DNA of 64,000 bases, from positions 8,308,001 to 8,372,000 of the forward strand of contig OZ176051.1 of the NCBI GenBank assembly GCA_964247055.1, written 5' to 3'. Below are positions 1 through 13,100 of the stretch, in pieces. Every line of letters begins with the position of its first letter. Position 1 is the stretch's first letter. Both the position numbers and the translations under genes were made by a program. The notes beneath the pieces were generated by a model, which was not told the origin of the DNA, searched no databases, and saw only the letters and a program-made list of their open reading frames with translations. Source of the DNA: Paragordius varius. Taxonomy: Eukaryota; Nematomorpha.

Positions 1-3000
1 ATTAACTTAACGAAATTGGAGTTAACCTTTGTGTGCCACTTCAGTTATATTTTATCCTTACTGATGATTATACCAGCGGTGCGCAAAAAATTGGCAACTT
101 AATTCTTCCTTCCCCGTTCTGTAATTCTTGACTCAATTTATTACAGTTGATGTTGCCTATGTCTACATCTGAAAGAGCATTCAATTCTACTTAAATTTTA
201 GTTATCACTCAATAATTTTTTATCAACACCATATCTTTTGGGGTTAATATATATCCCAGAGTTTCTATTTGGATTTTTTGTTCAAAATTGTAAAATATAA
301 TATGTTAATATTGTCAACGAGAACGAATCTTTTATGTTAAAATAATATGGTTAAAAAATAAAATTACTAAATTTTATAATTGCTTTTGATCACATAGTGT
401 TTTACTAATTTAAAATTTTGAGTTTTGTATACCTATTATTCAGACAGGTTATCCTTGATACTCATAATATGACACAACTATCGGTCTTTATAGATAGATT
501 TCAGAAGTGAACACTAAAAATTATCTGAGTCGAAAGTAAAACATGGGGTTCGTTATCCACAAATTTTAATTAAACTAAGTTGTAAGAAATTTTAAACTCG
601 ATACATTATAATGAAACTGTGCTCTATGAATAGAGTTTGAAAATTGTCTCTAATTTGCAAAATTTGAATTGACATTATAACAAGTATACTCTCGAAAGTA
701 TAATTAAAGTTGACCCGTACTTCTAGATGGTTTTTATGTTTAATTGGTAATTATTATCCAAGGTTGCATTCGGTGATATTATCATTTCAAATATTACAGA
801 AAAATAATTTATTTGTTAGAGGTAGGAAACTGTCCAAAAAAGTTTCGTTGATTCCGCTCAAATTTTAGTAACTTAATATACCCAAAATAATGTATTTGTT
901 AAGCTTTTAGGTTTCATCTTAAAAATATTTCAATATCTTATCCACTGTATATCTACTGTGGGAACTTTGGACTAATTGCAATTGAAAATACGAAAAAAAT
1001 ATGACAAATATAGGATTTTAAGCCACTTTTTAAGCATTGTATAAACTCGTTATGATGTTCATGGCGGGGTATGAAGGGTGCTATGAGATATATTTATTTA
1101 ATTTTTGTATATAATCTAGTTATTTTTCAAAATACTCTCATAAATAATTATATTATAGGAAAAATAAAAAAAATAAAAAACAATATTGTTAATGATGTTA
1201 CAGTATAAATAATTTATGATTTAAGTTAATCAAATTTCATTATTTCATTCTCGCTGCCTAAAAACTAAATATAACCAATTAAATAAATTGAATTTTAATG
1301 GCTCATTTGTGTACAGTTTTGAAATAAAAATTGTCATTTTGTTTGTCGTTTTTTTAATTTACCAGTTTTTGAAATTAATATTTATACGTTTTAAATGGTT
1401 TCGTAATAAACTCACCATTATAAAATTATTGAAGAGATTCCATATGAATTCATAAATTTTTTACTGCATTTTTTTGGTGTTTTTTTTGAAAATAATTAAT
1501 TTTCGCTGAAGTATATATTGTAGCCATAAAAAATATATACAACAAAATTTTGCAATTAAGATAAAATGTATTTATGGAATATATTTATAATTTAATTAAT
1601 AACTTTCCCTGACCCGCGTAAATCTGGTTTAGTGATATCCAAAATTATATTCGTGGGCAGCACTTTTATGATAAAAAGTCTAACCAAAATAAAGGGCATC
1701 ATATATTATTAGATTCCAAACATATAACTGAAAATCAATTATGAACACAATGAAAAAAACTATAAACTTCACCGAAATTTGCCAGCTTATTGCCAAAATT
1801 TGGAAAGACTTAGTTTAATTTTGTTTAAAAAAATTCAATTTTACCAAAATTTGTTTTATAAATAGCCATGTTTTTGCCGATTAGCAATTTCCTATTTATA
1901 TGGTCAAAATTTTTGTAGGGGGTTGCGAATTAAAGACCCATGATTGTGATAAATATTATATTCTTTATTTTTAATCTTTTTTATAGGAGACCAGTCGAAA
2001 TATTACAGGAAAATATTTATAAATGCTTCTGTATCTTCCCTCAAAATGGTTTAACTTTGAAATTGTCGTCTAATTTTTTTAATCTAAATATACTACTGTT
2101 TTTTAGACATTTTATTACATTAGTGATCGTTTGTGTGTGTTAAAATTGTTTAAATTAACTCCATACATAGCTATAAAGTTTATCCTTTAATCCCTTTACA
2201 TATAATGTATAAAAAACAGAATTAAGTGTTTCTAAATCCTGGATTAATATTTATCACTGTAATTTTACTATTTTTCATTAATCTGTGTGATTATATTCTT
2301 ACAAATATTATTATTAAATTACTAAATGCACACACAAAACATAATAATAAAAGATAAGTACCAATTTACAAGATTAATGAAAGGGCAAATTTGAACAATA
2401 TAAGGCTCAAATTAAGATTTGTAAAATTTTATGAAAAACTATCACCCTAAAATGTTAAACAAAATCGTTGTTGGTTTCTCAGAACATTCCCTAATGTCAG
2501 TTCGACTTTTTTAAACAAGCAAACCCGCTTTTGGTTCAAGTAAAAACCTAAAAATTACCAGTAACCACGGGTGTCTAATACAAATATTTTCACGTGCTTT
2601 GAAAATTTTGGTTTTTTTATTTATTATGAGTCGAATTTAAAATGTTATATTTTCTAAATCTAAATGATCATTTTAATTGGAATCTTTTCTTTTTTAAATT
2701 TTTTAGAGCACTTTTGCGAAAACCGAAACAAGAGTGTTAAAGACCCATGTTCTAAACATTAGATTAAACAATATTCTTAAGTTTGACTCTTTAAAAAAAG
2801 TAAACACGATTTCGTTTTGCAATTTACTATACTACAATCAACTTTTTGTTAACTTTGAAACAATTAAACTTATTTGGGTATATTATTAGATAGAAATAAA
2901 TCGTAAGAAATAAAAAAAATCGGCATTTCCTAAACTATCTTAAGGTAGATTTATTTTGAAAAGTTTAAAATTTGCTAATCGGAATGAAGTGCGTTTAAAA

Positions 3001-4104
3001 TCACCCAAAAACCATCAATAATTTATGAAAGTGTATGCATGAGATGTTTTTTTCATCAAAGATATAATTAAACTTAAAGTAAAGTTGGATTAAATATGTA
3101 TAAATAATCTAATTTGAATTACCTGCTTAGAGTTAAAAGTTCACAAAATCTTTAAAATAAAACACTTAAAGCTATTTGCTAACTATTACTTACGCAAATG
3201 AAACGCTTTAAACTTAATATATTGGCATGTTTTAGATAAATCCATCCCCATTGCATTTTAACTAATTTTCTAATAACTAATTAAATATATAGGATATAAT
3301 AATACGTCAATTCATTTTAAATTAAGAGTGTAGTAATTTATGTTGTATTTTAAAATATTCTTTTTTGTACCTAACGTGATTATATAAAAACTTTAAGCAA
3401 CTTTATAAACTAGAACCATCAAACCAAATTATAGCTGAAAGCTCCAACTACTAATAATTACCAAACATCATAGTTTAATTTTTTACTATCGACAATTCCT
3501 AATATATTAGTTTTTGATGAAGTAAAATTTGTTATTTGTGGCCGATTTAAAGTGTCGGTTTATATAAGGTAATCTCTTCTTTACTTAAATACAATTGATT
3601 TGTATTATTCCTTTGCGTTTCTAATAATAATTATCAGTAAAATATTTTTTTATACACCACATTATATTTAAACAAAATGCCAAAGATTTATTTGACAAAC
3701 AAAATTATATTGATGATAAGGCAATACTTGATGGTTAGAAAATTCTGCTTATGTAGGAATTTAAATTCATTTTTAAATACTTTTTCCGAATCAGAATAAG
3801 CACATAGCAAAGTAACACTATTTAATTTAGTTATTTGTAAGTATGTGTAAAAATACATGTTTGCTCTCCACTAATTTTATTTATTCCATATGTTAATATA
3901 TTTTTTGTTCGCCTGCCGAATTTTTTAGCTGAAAGTCTGGTTTATGAAGTCATTTGTGTTGAATACTGCTATTAATCCAAACACACTCCAGATTTTAGAA
4001 AAACATTTCAATAAAAAATTGTTAAAGATATACATCACACATACGCTGAAAGTTTTGTCAAAAACGAATATCGCTGATATTTTTAAAGTTATTGTCTTGT
4101 TTAA
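1..4104. other. AT-rich intergenic DNA, no gene recognised
   Basis: No open frame here has a recognisable domain or a convincing chain of splice sites. Two repeat relics are visible: a short piece of the family C terminal repeat near 237-268 (TCTTTTGGGGTTAATAT...CCCAGAG), and a decayed hAT-like relic at about 2553-2752, listed separately. The rest is A/T-rich sequence with homopolymer runs. Confidence 0.5.
2553..2752. repeat. Decayed hAT-like MITE, family H
   Basis: The stretch around 2620-2710, ending in TTTTTTAGAGCACTTTTGCG, is shared with about 12130-12297 and with the well-preserved copy at 26483-26664. Ends here are too decayed to show a target duplication. Family assignment rests on the internal similarity and on the 26.5-kb copy. 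Confidence 0.4.
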
Positions 4105-4550
4105 AATACTTGAGATAAATATTTTTTTCTAAAAGATAACCATATTTTTTAAATATAAATTTTTCCCATATAAGCTACTTAGTTAATATACTTGATTGTG
4201 TTACCAATATACATCTCTAGTCCATACTTTGCAATTTTTAACAATTTATTAAATTTTAAAAAATCAAGATTTAAAAAGTATGGTTGTCTTTTAGAAAAAA
4301 AATATTTGTCTTTATATTTTTACGGTGATGGTATAGCAGGGAGGGCGCCGGACTCTTACACTGCGTGCCAGAGTTCGAACCCCAAAACTAAGCAATTTTT
4401 CCATCATCACTGTCAGCCCTGGGCAGGCGAGTGTTTGAAGCCTTGACAGTCCGGATATATTTAAAGTTCTTACCCTTTAATAAAAAAGAAAAAAAGAGAC
4501 TCTAAACTGTATATTTTTACGTTTTGTCCGCATAATTTCAATTTTTACTG
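4105..4550. mobile_element. Family B MITE (Tc1-like), copy 1, interrupted by a SINE
   Basis: The right end reads ...GTCCGCATAATTTCAATTTT then TACTGTA, the family B terminus. The inner arms (ACCATA...TATGGTTGTCTTTTAG and the core GATTGTGTTACCAATATACA) match the other copies. The left terminus is eroded, so 4105 is approximate. A SINE has split the right arm at 4325-4509. The TA next to the ACTG ends suggests Tc1/mariner-type mobilisation; no transposase is present. Confidence 0.7.
4325..4509 (+). mobile_element. tRNA-derived SINE with perfect 12-bp target duplication
   Basis: This is a 185-bp, GC-richer insert starting GTGATGGTATAGC. TAGCAGGGAGG is close to an RNA polymerase III A box and GAGTTCGAACCCC is a good B box about 30 bases on, so the head is tRNA-derived. 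A non-tRNA body follows, with ACTGTCA and TTGACAGT as inverted arms, and the tail is A-rich. It is flanked by identical copies of TATATTTTTACG at 4313-4324 and 4510-4521, as expected for LINE-mediated insertion. The target is the right arm of a family B MITE. No second copy was noticed in the window. Confidence 0.85.
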
Positions 4551-4796
4551 TATGTAAATTGGACAATAATTTTTTCTACAAAAAATAAACATATATTTAA
4601 TTATTATCGCATCTCTTCAATTAAAACTTGGATACATTCATTTTCGATTCAAATCGGGGTAATTTGATACTCCAGGCTTGTTTAAAATTATATATTTAAA
4701 AAATATGAAATAAATTGAAACCAGAGAAAAAGTTTGCACTTATATAACATTAATGAACCGAAAATAATAAATCCATTCAAAATTATTTGTTAATAG

Positions 4797-6100
4797 CGTA
4801 AATCTCGTGCTGCTACGCAGCCCGAGAAAGTCCTTCGGACTTCTGGGGGGAGGGCTATTTGAAATAAGGGACAATAAAATGATCCACATATGTGGATTAT
4901 TTCGAAACATTTAATAGATATGGTTTTATAGGGATTTTAAAACGGAGCATTTACTAATATATTGTTTAATTGGGGGAAAAATAGATTTAAAAAAATTATT
5001 TTTGTAAACTTTGTTTTTTTTTTAAAAATGGCATTTTAGGGGGGTAGCGGGTAAAAAGAGGGCCTAAATCAAAAAAGTGAGACGACTATGTTCGGCACGA
5101 TCGAAATTAAATTGTCTCAACCCGTTTTTCACACGGGGTGGGCTCGAACTGGGAGCCTATTTCAAAAAAAGTGCGAAGCTATTGTCGGGGCATTCATTAA
5201 TGATTACAGTAGCGTATGCAGTAAAAGATTGTTAGTGCGCAATAATCTTAAAAACACAAAACAAGGGTATATTATGGATAATCTATACAAAACCAGGGGA
5301 CAATCTTGGTATATGTAAAAATGCGCATTTGGTTTTTGTAAAATTGCGATGATAAATTGTAAAAATATTAGTGAAACATTATTTCCCAGATTTCATATTC
5401 AAAAATATTATTTAAATTATTACTTGCTTTTCTCGATCTATTTAAAGCTAAATGAGCGTGAGAAAAGTAAACAATTATTACATAAGTACTTGTTAAATGC
5501 ATAACTTATATTATTTTTTATTAACCGACACCTTGTCTTTTACACAGATTCACGGAAAGATTTTAAACACAATGATATATTTAACAATGATGTTTTCTTA
5601 AATGTGCAACAATAAAAACTATATATTTTAATAATAACTATCTATTTATTAACACTAGGGTGAAATAAGTATATATGAACAATAATTTTAATGCAACATG
5701 TTAAATATTATCTAATCTTCTAGTAATTATCTAAATTGGATATATCCTGTAATACATTTCTAGAACTTTGTTCAATATTTCGTATTGTGGCTTTCCTCTG
5801 AGTATTCATAAACATTTAATAAATTTTCAATAAAAAAACATCATAAATATTTCTCACAAAAATTTTATGTATTAGCCTTTCAATACCAAATGTGCCGACC
5901 AAATATCCTTAATTTTTATGTTTTGATTATCATTCAGTCCTATTTATAAACATATCCATAATATCCCCCTGTTTTAGATTATTTTGCACTAACAATCTTT
6001 TACTGCATACGCTACTGTATATTTTTTCGATATTTGGATTGGATTGGGTCTACCGGTTTTCTGGTACCAGATCACAAAGGTAGCATTTTCTATTTTTATA
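4797..6100 (+). repeat. Family E repeat (hairpin head), copy 1, interrupted
   Basis: It begins with two adjacent hairpins: CTCGTGCTGCTACGCAGCCC then GAG (stems CTCG/CGAG and GCTGC/GCAGC) and AAGTCCTTCGGACTT. The body, including GCGGGTAAAAAGAGGGCCTA and the CACACGGGGTGGGC region, is shared with 39294-40171. The unit runs to GGGGCATTCATTAATGATTA, is interrupted at 5207-6017 by family F, and resumes with TCTACCGGTTTTCTGGTACC. GC content is clearly above the surroundings. No coding capacity is seen and the class is unknown. Confidence 0.7.
5207..6017. mobile_element. 811-bp TA-flanked inverted-repeat element, family F
   Basis: The ends are CAGTAGCGTATGCAGTAAAA and its reverse complement. The terminal inverted repeats extend roughly 90 bp with few mismatches in the outer 42. 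TA lies immediately outside both ends (5205-5206 and 6018-6019). Comparison with the empty family E unit around 39800 (TTCATTAATGATTAAATTCT) shows the insertion point directly. The TA duplication and CAGT ends fit a Tc1/mariner non-autonomous element. There is no transposase. Confidence 0.85.
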
Positions 6101-7506
6101 AATATATAGATTATTTATTCATAGGTAAAACCCATAGGTAAAAATTTTGGCAACATGACATGTGTGCATAAGTTAAATACAAAAATAATACAAAATATAC
6201 TACTTTTACTGTTTATATCAATGTTAATTGGACTTTAATAAAAAAAATAAACTTAATTTTAAGCTTTGAATCAAATCTGTATTATGCAAAAATGTTGTGA
6301 AAATAAAAATGGCGTCCAAGTAGTTTAATACGGAACCATTCCAAAACTATATATTTATATATTTTGGCTTATTTATATGATTTATTTTATAATAGAATCA
6401 TAAATGAAACTCAAACCGTTTCCTTCAGTAGTTTTTTTTAAAATATCAACATAAATATTGTTTGGGGTATTTACATACCCCAATTTGAATCGAAGTGTTT
6501 AAATAATTTAAATGTATGTGTCCAATATCAATGGCAAATCTATTTTCTTCATATATTTGGAAACTATAAACCCTGTTCTATATCATTTAAGTTAATTATT
6601 ATTTTATTAGCTATATAAAAAGGATTTAAAGAGTAGTATTCTGACCCAAAATATTTATTTTCTGGGATTATTTTTTTTCAAAAAAGCATTATTAGATTAA
6701 TCATCTTGAAAGGATTATTTCATTAAAAAAGTCCATTATATAACCCGATTTAGGCTACTAGCTCTAAAAAAATAATTAAATATCCATTTTTTAATTAATT
6801 TTTCAGACTTAAGCCTTCTTATTTTATAGATTAGAATTGGTAAACCTTATTCAGAAATAATAGTATTAATATTATATTAATTGTAGTTTGTGCTAATATA
6901 TCTCTTAAGTCATTTAACAAAAGAGATTAAAATAATTATACTTATTTTGTAATCTATATATTTATAAAAAATGAATAAAAATATGCTTCACAAAAGGAAA
7001 GAATTGGTGTAGTCGATTTAACAGGCTGATATTATTCCCTAAAAAAGTTTAAAATATAGCAATTAGGGGCTTATTAGCAGTTTTTCTGAAGATTTGGTAC
7101 AATTATGGATTGAATTATACCAATTAACATCATACTTCTCAAATATTTTCAAAATATCTTGTAAGCCAACCAAATTTGAGCATAAAAATACACTACTCTA
7201 AAGATCGAAAAATAGTTTGGACTCAACATTGGAAAAATTATATCCCGAAAACTACCAGTAAGCAACCGGCTTTATAGTTATCAATTACGTGGAACTTTTT
7301 AACTATTAAACTAAGATTATATGCTAAAATTAGTTGGTTAAAATTTTAAAACCTTAATTTTATTCAAAAACTTAGTGATTTTCTTTTTAAACATAACTAA
7401 ATTTACATAATCTCGTATCTGACATACATAAAAATATTAAACTTAAATAAAAAATGTCACATGTAATTGGAAAGCTGATGACAAGATTAATAATACATAT
7501 TTCCAG

Positions 7507-8104
7507 ATTTTACCGAATTCGACCCAAGCCCAATCTTTTATATGACAAATTGAATTATAAAATACGTGTCGAGTAAACTAACACTTTCTGACCTTTTTTT
7601 GTCCGCGATGACATAATGGGGTTATATCGCATAGCTCATCTTGTTAATGTCATAAAAATAATAATTCCAAATTTAATTATCAGACATTGTGCTCCTATAT
7701 TACATAAAAATTTTATACATTAGTACAACTCCAAAACACGATTGAACTAAACAGTTGATTTTAAAATCAATAAATATCAAGTTTTTTCTGGTCAACTGGA
7801 TTCTTACTAAAATTAACTATTTACATTTATGACTCTTGTTTTAGCGTTCTAAAAAATTTCAAGAAAAAATATGGCGGAAAAGTTTGAGATGAGGATTTTT
7901 ATGTACTATGTGCCTAAAAGGCTAAAGAAAGCATATTATCCTAATATGTTAAATAATTTTTAAGATAATAAATTTTAAATCGCTGGACAACAACTCAAAA
8001 AGTCATGAAGTGTCAACAAATAAATTTGGCCAAAACTTTTAGTCCTCGTCCAAATTTAACAGATGATGAATGGCGGTCAATGTATTCAATTAATTTAAAT
8101 CACA
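7507..8104 (+). other. Two phase-compatible exon-like segments of an unrecognised gene
   Basis: Segment 7507-7572 follows TTTCCAG and ends at GA|GTAAAC. It reads FYRIRPKPNLLYDKLNYKIR then V. Segment 8043-8104 follows ACTTTTAG and ends at CACA|GTAATA. It reads PRPNLTDDEWRSMYSINLNH. Both are open, and the phase leaving the first (2) matches the phase entering the second. I do not recognise the peptide. A third segment downstream that would extend the chain lies inside an inverted repeat and was rejected, so chance is a real possibility. Confidence 0.2.
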
Positions 8105-8324
8105 GTAATAAATAACCATAACATCTAATTGAATAAAATCACTGGGTTGGAAATTAAAGAATGTTTTTAAGACTTGATGAAACTTAAGCAATGCTTTTAC
8201 AGTATATATTTTTTTCTAAACACGAGCTATTGATGACTGTACTTACAATTCTTACTTTTTTGTTTTATGAGCCAATTTTTAAATCATTTATATTTGTTAT
8301 AAAACTTGCGTAAAAAAATTTATA

Positions 8325-8552
8325 GACTAGGGCAGATAAAATGAGACGTTTGTGATTATTCGATCTGGAACAATAAGGCCTGAAACTAAAAGCATCATGA
8401 GTATCATGATCCACTTATAAACAATACTATATTTTTTCAAATTATTTTTTATGCATTTATGTACACTGTGTAAAATTATATTTATCAGAATTTTATAGTT
8501 TCAGGCATTTATGTTGTATCAGTAATCTGTTTTCGGAATATTCTGCCCCGGC
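8325..8552. mobile_element. Small inverted-repeat element (MITE), family G
   Basis: The left arm (GACTAGGGCAGATAAAATGA...GGCCTGAAACTA) and right arm (TAGTTTCAGGC...ATTCTGCCCCGGC) are imperfect inverted repeats of about 60 bp each. The 11 inner bases pair exactly. TATA lies outside both ends, consistent with a TA target. No coding capacity. Confidence 0.6.
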
Positions 8553-10197
8553 TATATTATGAAATGCATTTCAAAGGAATCGCTGAAATATTAATGATTG
8601 GTATAATAGAGCAATATATATTAATAGCTATAACGGGACTTTAGTTTTTCTAGGTTTTTAGTCTAAATTGTTATGGAAATAACCTAGTTGAAAATGATAA
8701 ATTTTGCCATATCGCTCATCGTTTAAAAGTTGTATAATAAAATAACTTAACGCCCCTCGATTTTTATAAAAATTTAATTATTATCAACATATAATGCAAA
8801 GTGCTAATAAAAAATATCTTGATGTTATATATATATATCCTCGGCATATCAGGATTATTATGGTTTTCGACCCTACAAGGTATTTAAAAAAGTTATTAAC
8901 TTTTTAATACTATACTACTCCATATAGGGAAAAAAAATTTGCGCTAATTTTGTTAAATAAATTTTTTTTGGTAAAAGCTAAGTGCTTAATCTAAAAATTT
9001 TTTATAAACATATCATAAACTACACATAAAAAGCATAACAATGTTTTCAAAAAATTTAATTTTTGGCTCCGAAAATCCCAGATATTTATAGGTTATTTTT
9101 CTTAAAATAAATGATATGCCAAAACAGCGCGAAATTTTTTAATTATTTGCTTAATTTTGATATCAACTAAAATTATTTTTTAAAATATTTTCAAAAATTG
9201 AATTTTAGGCACATACATCACAATTTTGATTAAAATATTAGTTCGTCTAATAATTAATATAAACTGTTTTTTACAAAAATTACCAAGAAAGCAACTTTAA
9301 AATAATATATATAGAGGTAATAGAAATGTTCAAATTATGGAATTGTTTTTATAATATGTTAGAGCGGTTTTATACCGTTTCCAACATGCTTAAAAAACCA
9401 TAAAACTCGCATTATCAAATGCTATTAATTAATTTTTAAGCCATTTCAAAATAAAATTCTTAAATGTAAAAAATTAGCACACGTTTTCGCCTTAAACTTT
9501 TTTAAAATTATGACATTTAGAACTTATATCTAAAATACTATATAAAAATTCTTTTGCTTTAAATTTAGGATATATTTTTGTAGAAATGAACTTTTTTAAA
9601 ACTTATATGTAAAATGTGAGCAATATTTGCCATTTTCTTATATGGATAGTAAATTACCACAAAATTAAATTAATTTCATATAATGATCAAAACCAAAAGC
9701 ACCATAATAATCCTGATACTCCTGATACATTTCCTATCAACATATAATATATTTACAAGATATTTTTATGCCTCCGATTTTGGACGCAGTGAGTATATCT
9801 ATTTTAGTAATTTTTTTAAAATAAGTATCTTGACATTTTGTATGGCGTTAACAAAAATATTTTTAACTTTATTTTACTAGTAAGGCAGCTCCTTGAGACC
9901 CTAATAGTCAGAATATATAATAAATCTAAATATTTTTTACCGCCCCATTTGTGCAATGTTGATATATTATATTTACAAAAAGTGATTAAGTGATATCTTA
10001 AACCAAGAGTATGATGATCCTAAGATCTTTGTATAAACATTTTAGTGTATATAGCTTGCATAAATTTATAATTTATAACAAATATTTAAAAATAGTCTTT
10101 TTTCCAAATATATTTTTGGTAATTGTACATTTTGTTTAACATTATTTCAATAAAATTTATTCATACATCTTGCAAATCACGCATTCTCTTGTTTTAG

Positions 10198-13100
10198 CGT
10201 TAAACATGTGTTAACTCTATCTTCGCAAGATATGTTGGAAAATAAAATTCCACCTCCAGATCACTCTGAATTGGAGCGACGTTTCGCTAGAGTCCTAGTA
10301 ATTTTTATTTTTTGTATATATTTATATTCATCTGTTATATTTTTAATGCAATTTATATATTTAATAACAAATAATTTTTATGCTTAATGTTAAGAATTCG
10401 ATGGACCTTCCTCCTGATAAAGCTCGCCTGCTAAAACAATATGATGACGACAAAAAATGGGATTTAATCTGTGATCAGGTATTGATAATGTTTGAACTTA
10501 ATTTGGTATATAATTCTAGGATTTACAAAGTTCACATCTGGTATTTATGGTTATGCCTATAATATAATTAATTATGCATATTTTTTGGCATTATATTTAG
10601 ATTCAAATATGGATTAAAAATTAATCCATAATTTTGCTCGTGAAATGCTATATAAAAGAATTTGATTTATTTTGCTATTTTGTGTATGCTAAATGCACTT
10701 ATAATTTTTAATAATATAGCTAACAATACTTATTGAAACCAGTTGTGGATATTCTTTTACACACTTTTATTTCCCTTAAAATTATACTTTAAAGTGCATG
10801 TTTCTTGTTAAATTTAATATTTTCGAACCCTATAATTTTCAGATAGTTTTAACAATAATATTAAATTTGAATTTTTTTCATTCTTTATTTATTATAATTT
10901 TTAATATTTGCAATAATATGTCTGTAATTTTCCTTTAAATATCCATGACTCATTGATAGTTATTGATTGTACTGGGTCTGTTTTATGATAAATTTTTAAA
11001 TTTAACAGCATCAGAAGGCAATCGATAATTTTTGAACGAGATATTTTTTAGCAAAAACAGCAAGATTTGACAATTTTCTTAGCATGACCATTATTTTTAT
11101 TTTTATGCGTTGCTAGAAAATCGATAATTTAGCGTATAAAAAGTCTCCAATAATGTTATTTTAATGTACCCTGGTAACCTGAAAACAAAAATAAAACAAC
11201 ACATAAGATTTGGGACAATTGGATTTTTTTGTTTTGCTATGTCATTGTTTGTCCTTTTAATTAGACTTTGCATTTTTATATAATATCACTGTTGAATAAT
11301 ATGTAATAACAATTTATGGTATAATTGAAAAAATTATATATATTATATTTTATTGTCAAATAATTTAAAAAATTTGAATTTTCTGGGGAAAAAAATTAGT
11401 TTTATATAATAGTTAAAACTTTTGGGGTTATTTTTTGCCCAACGAAATATACTTCTAAAAATATCAGAATCCTGACGGTCAGGCTCAAATACTGGTTTCA
11501 CCTTTTTTGTTCATTTGTCATTTTTTTTAATCCGTTTTGTTAAATTACCATTTTTGTGATATAAAACTTGTAATTCTCTAAGATTTAAATCTATGGTTTA
11601 TTCATAAAACTGATAATAAAAGACAAATTAACAATTCACGTGTTTTAAAAAGCTAAAAAACTGAGAAAATTTTCAAAACCTTGGAAATCGCACATCCGGT
11701 TTTATTTTTTTGGAATGGGTTGTTGGGATTCATAGTTTACTATAACTATAAGCTTATGGACACAAAAGGATTTTATTTTTTTACATTTTTCTACAATTAG
11801 AAATATATTATTTAAAGTAGTAGCGATTTATAAACCCGCAAATTTTTTCCATTAAATACATGCATAAATGTAGCTTAAATGGATTTGACTATTACGAAGA
11901 ATTTAAGATAAGATATTGTTAAAATTATATTGATTAATACAAATAATTATTACTATATAAAAACTATTTGAGCTCATATGGGATTAAATTGACTTAAAAT
12001 AAATACTCCGTTTTTTCACACCTGAGTTATAAGATTTTAAATAATTAAAGCCACAAAAAGGGTAATTGAAATAATGTTTCACATCTTAGATTTTTACTTA
12101 TACAACAATATTAGGCTATTTTATCCATTAATTCATATATTTATATTAGTTTTACCATATATCTTCGCAACTTTATGTAATTTCGATTTCGGATAATATA
12201 TCTTCGTAATAATCGTAAATTTTTGATTTAAATGCAACTTTTAAACATTTTTTAGAGCATTTTTGCGTACCGAAAAAAGTATATTGGATATCCCTGGTTA
12301 ACATTGTTCTTTTTTTAGGATTGCATTCCAATTTTAAATTGTTGAAAAAACCATCACTTAATTAAATTTTAAAAGACATGCTAAACTTGTTATCATTCTC
12401 GGATTATTGTCTAACTTAGTTTCTATCTTAAGTAGATATATTTAATATTGCAGTAGTATTTTTCACTTATAAAAGCTATTTATACTTACCAACTACATTA
12501 ATAAAATGTTTAATGAATCTTTCATTAATAAATCTTTTATTATTTAATTTAAAGAGGAATTTATACTTTTCCTTTTCCATTTCCTAACCTGGAACCACCA
12601 TTTGTCGTTAAATCCATTTGTGTTTTTTTTCTCACTGATACTATGTTTCCTCTCTGTTTGCTTGCAATAAATATTAATTTTAGTATTTAGGTGTGATATA
12701 TATAGTCTCTTCTTACTTAACTAACTATCATTTAATCTTATTAAAATATATATTATTGAATAAGTAGATTAATTTATAATAGGAATGCCGTGTCGTTTTT
12801 GCTATACATTAATTATATTTAGATTGAATTTTCTCAAACTTATGATATGTAAATTCATTCCATTCTCTAATATGAAAATATTACAATAGCAAAGTAACTA
12901 ATCTCCTGATGATCCATGGGCGAAAATTTGAAAATCTATTTTTTTTCACTTTATTTTACGACGATTTCCACATCATTTAGATTACAAAACTTCGTCGTTA
13001 CCCACTCAATTAAACTTGTGTTGTCATATTATAGTTTTAAATTATAATGTTGAAACGATGGGCTTTAAAATGTTGCGCATTAAGTTTACAAACGGTCATT

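Larger units (their letters stand above)
4642..6494 (-). mobile_element. Family D MITE split by nested insertions
   Basis: The left end (TCGATTCAAATCGGGGTAAT, then CCAGGCTTGTTTAAAATTAT) matches, in reverse, the right end of the uninterrupted copy at 35732-36239. The right end (about 6105-6494, ending CCCCAATTTGAATCGA) matches, in reverse, the left part of that copy, including the stretch around GGCGTCCAAGTAGTTTAATA. Between about 4797 and 6100 lies foreign DNA (family E, itself interrupted by family F). Without the inserts the element would be about 0.55 kb, like the 35.7-kb copy. Confidence 0.75.
6495..10197. other. Intergenic DNA upstream of the formin, mostly unexplained
   Basis: This holds a reverse fragment of family C near 7850-7950 (matching TCATCTCAAACTTTCTTGCC of the 15.3-kb copy), the inverted-repeat element at 8325-8552, two weak exon-like segments (7507-7572 and 8043-8104) and a short TA run near 8828. 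The missing first coding exon of the formin may lie here or further upstream. I found no ATG-led segment ending in the required splice phase. Confidence 0.5.

Noticed and set aside
4325-4400. Functional tRNA gene
   Set aside because: It has polymerase III boxes but continues into a SINE body with flanking duplications; it does not fold as a convincing tRNA on inspection.
8503-8609. Exon-like open segment after TAGTTTCAG (ICFRNILPRLYYEMHFKG) that joins in phase to the 8043-8104 segment
   Set aside because: It lies largely inside the right arm of the inverted-repeat element 8325-8552, so the open frame is most likely a by-product of the repeat.
9683-9788. Possible first exon of the formin ending at the strong donor GCA|GTGAGTATA
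   Set aside because: No ATG-led frame ends in the phase (2) required by the exon at 10198, and the peptide does not resemble an FMNL N-terminus.
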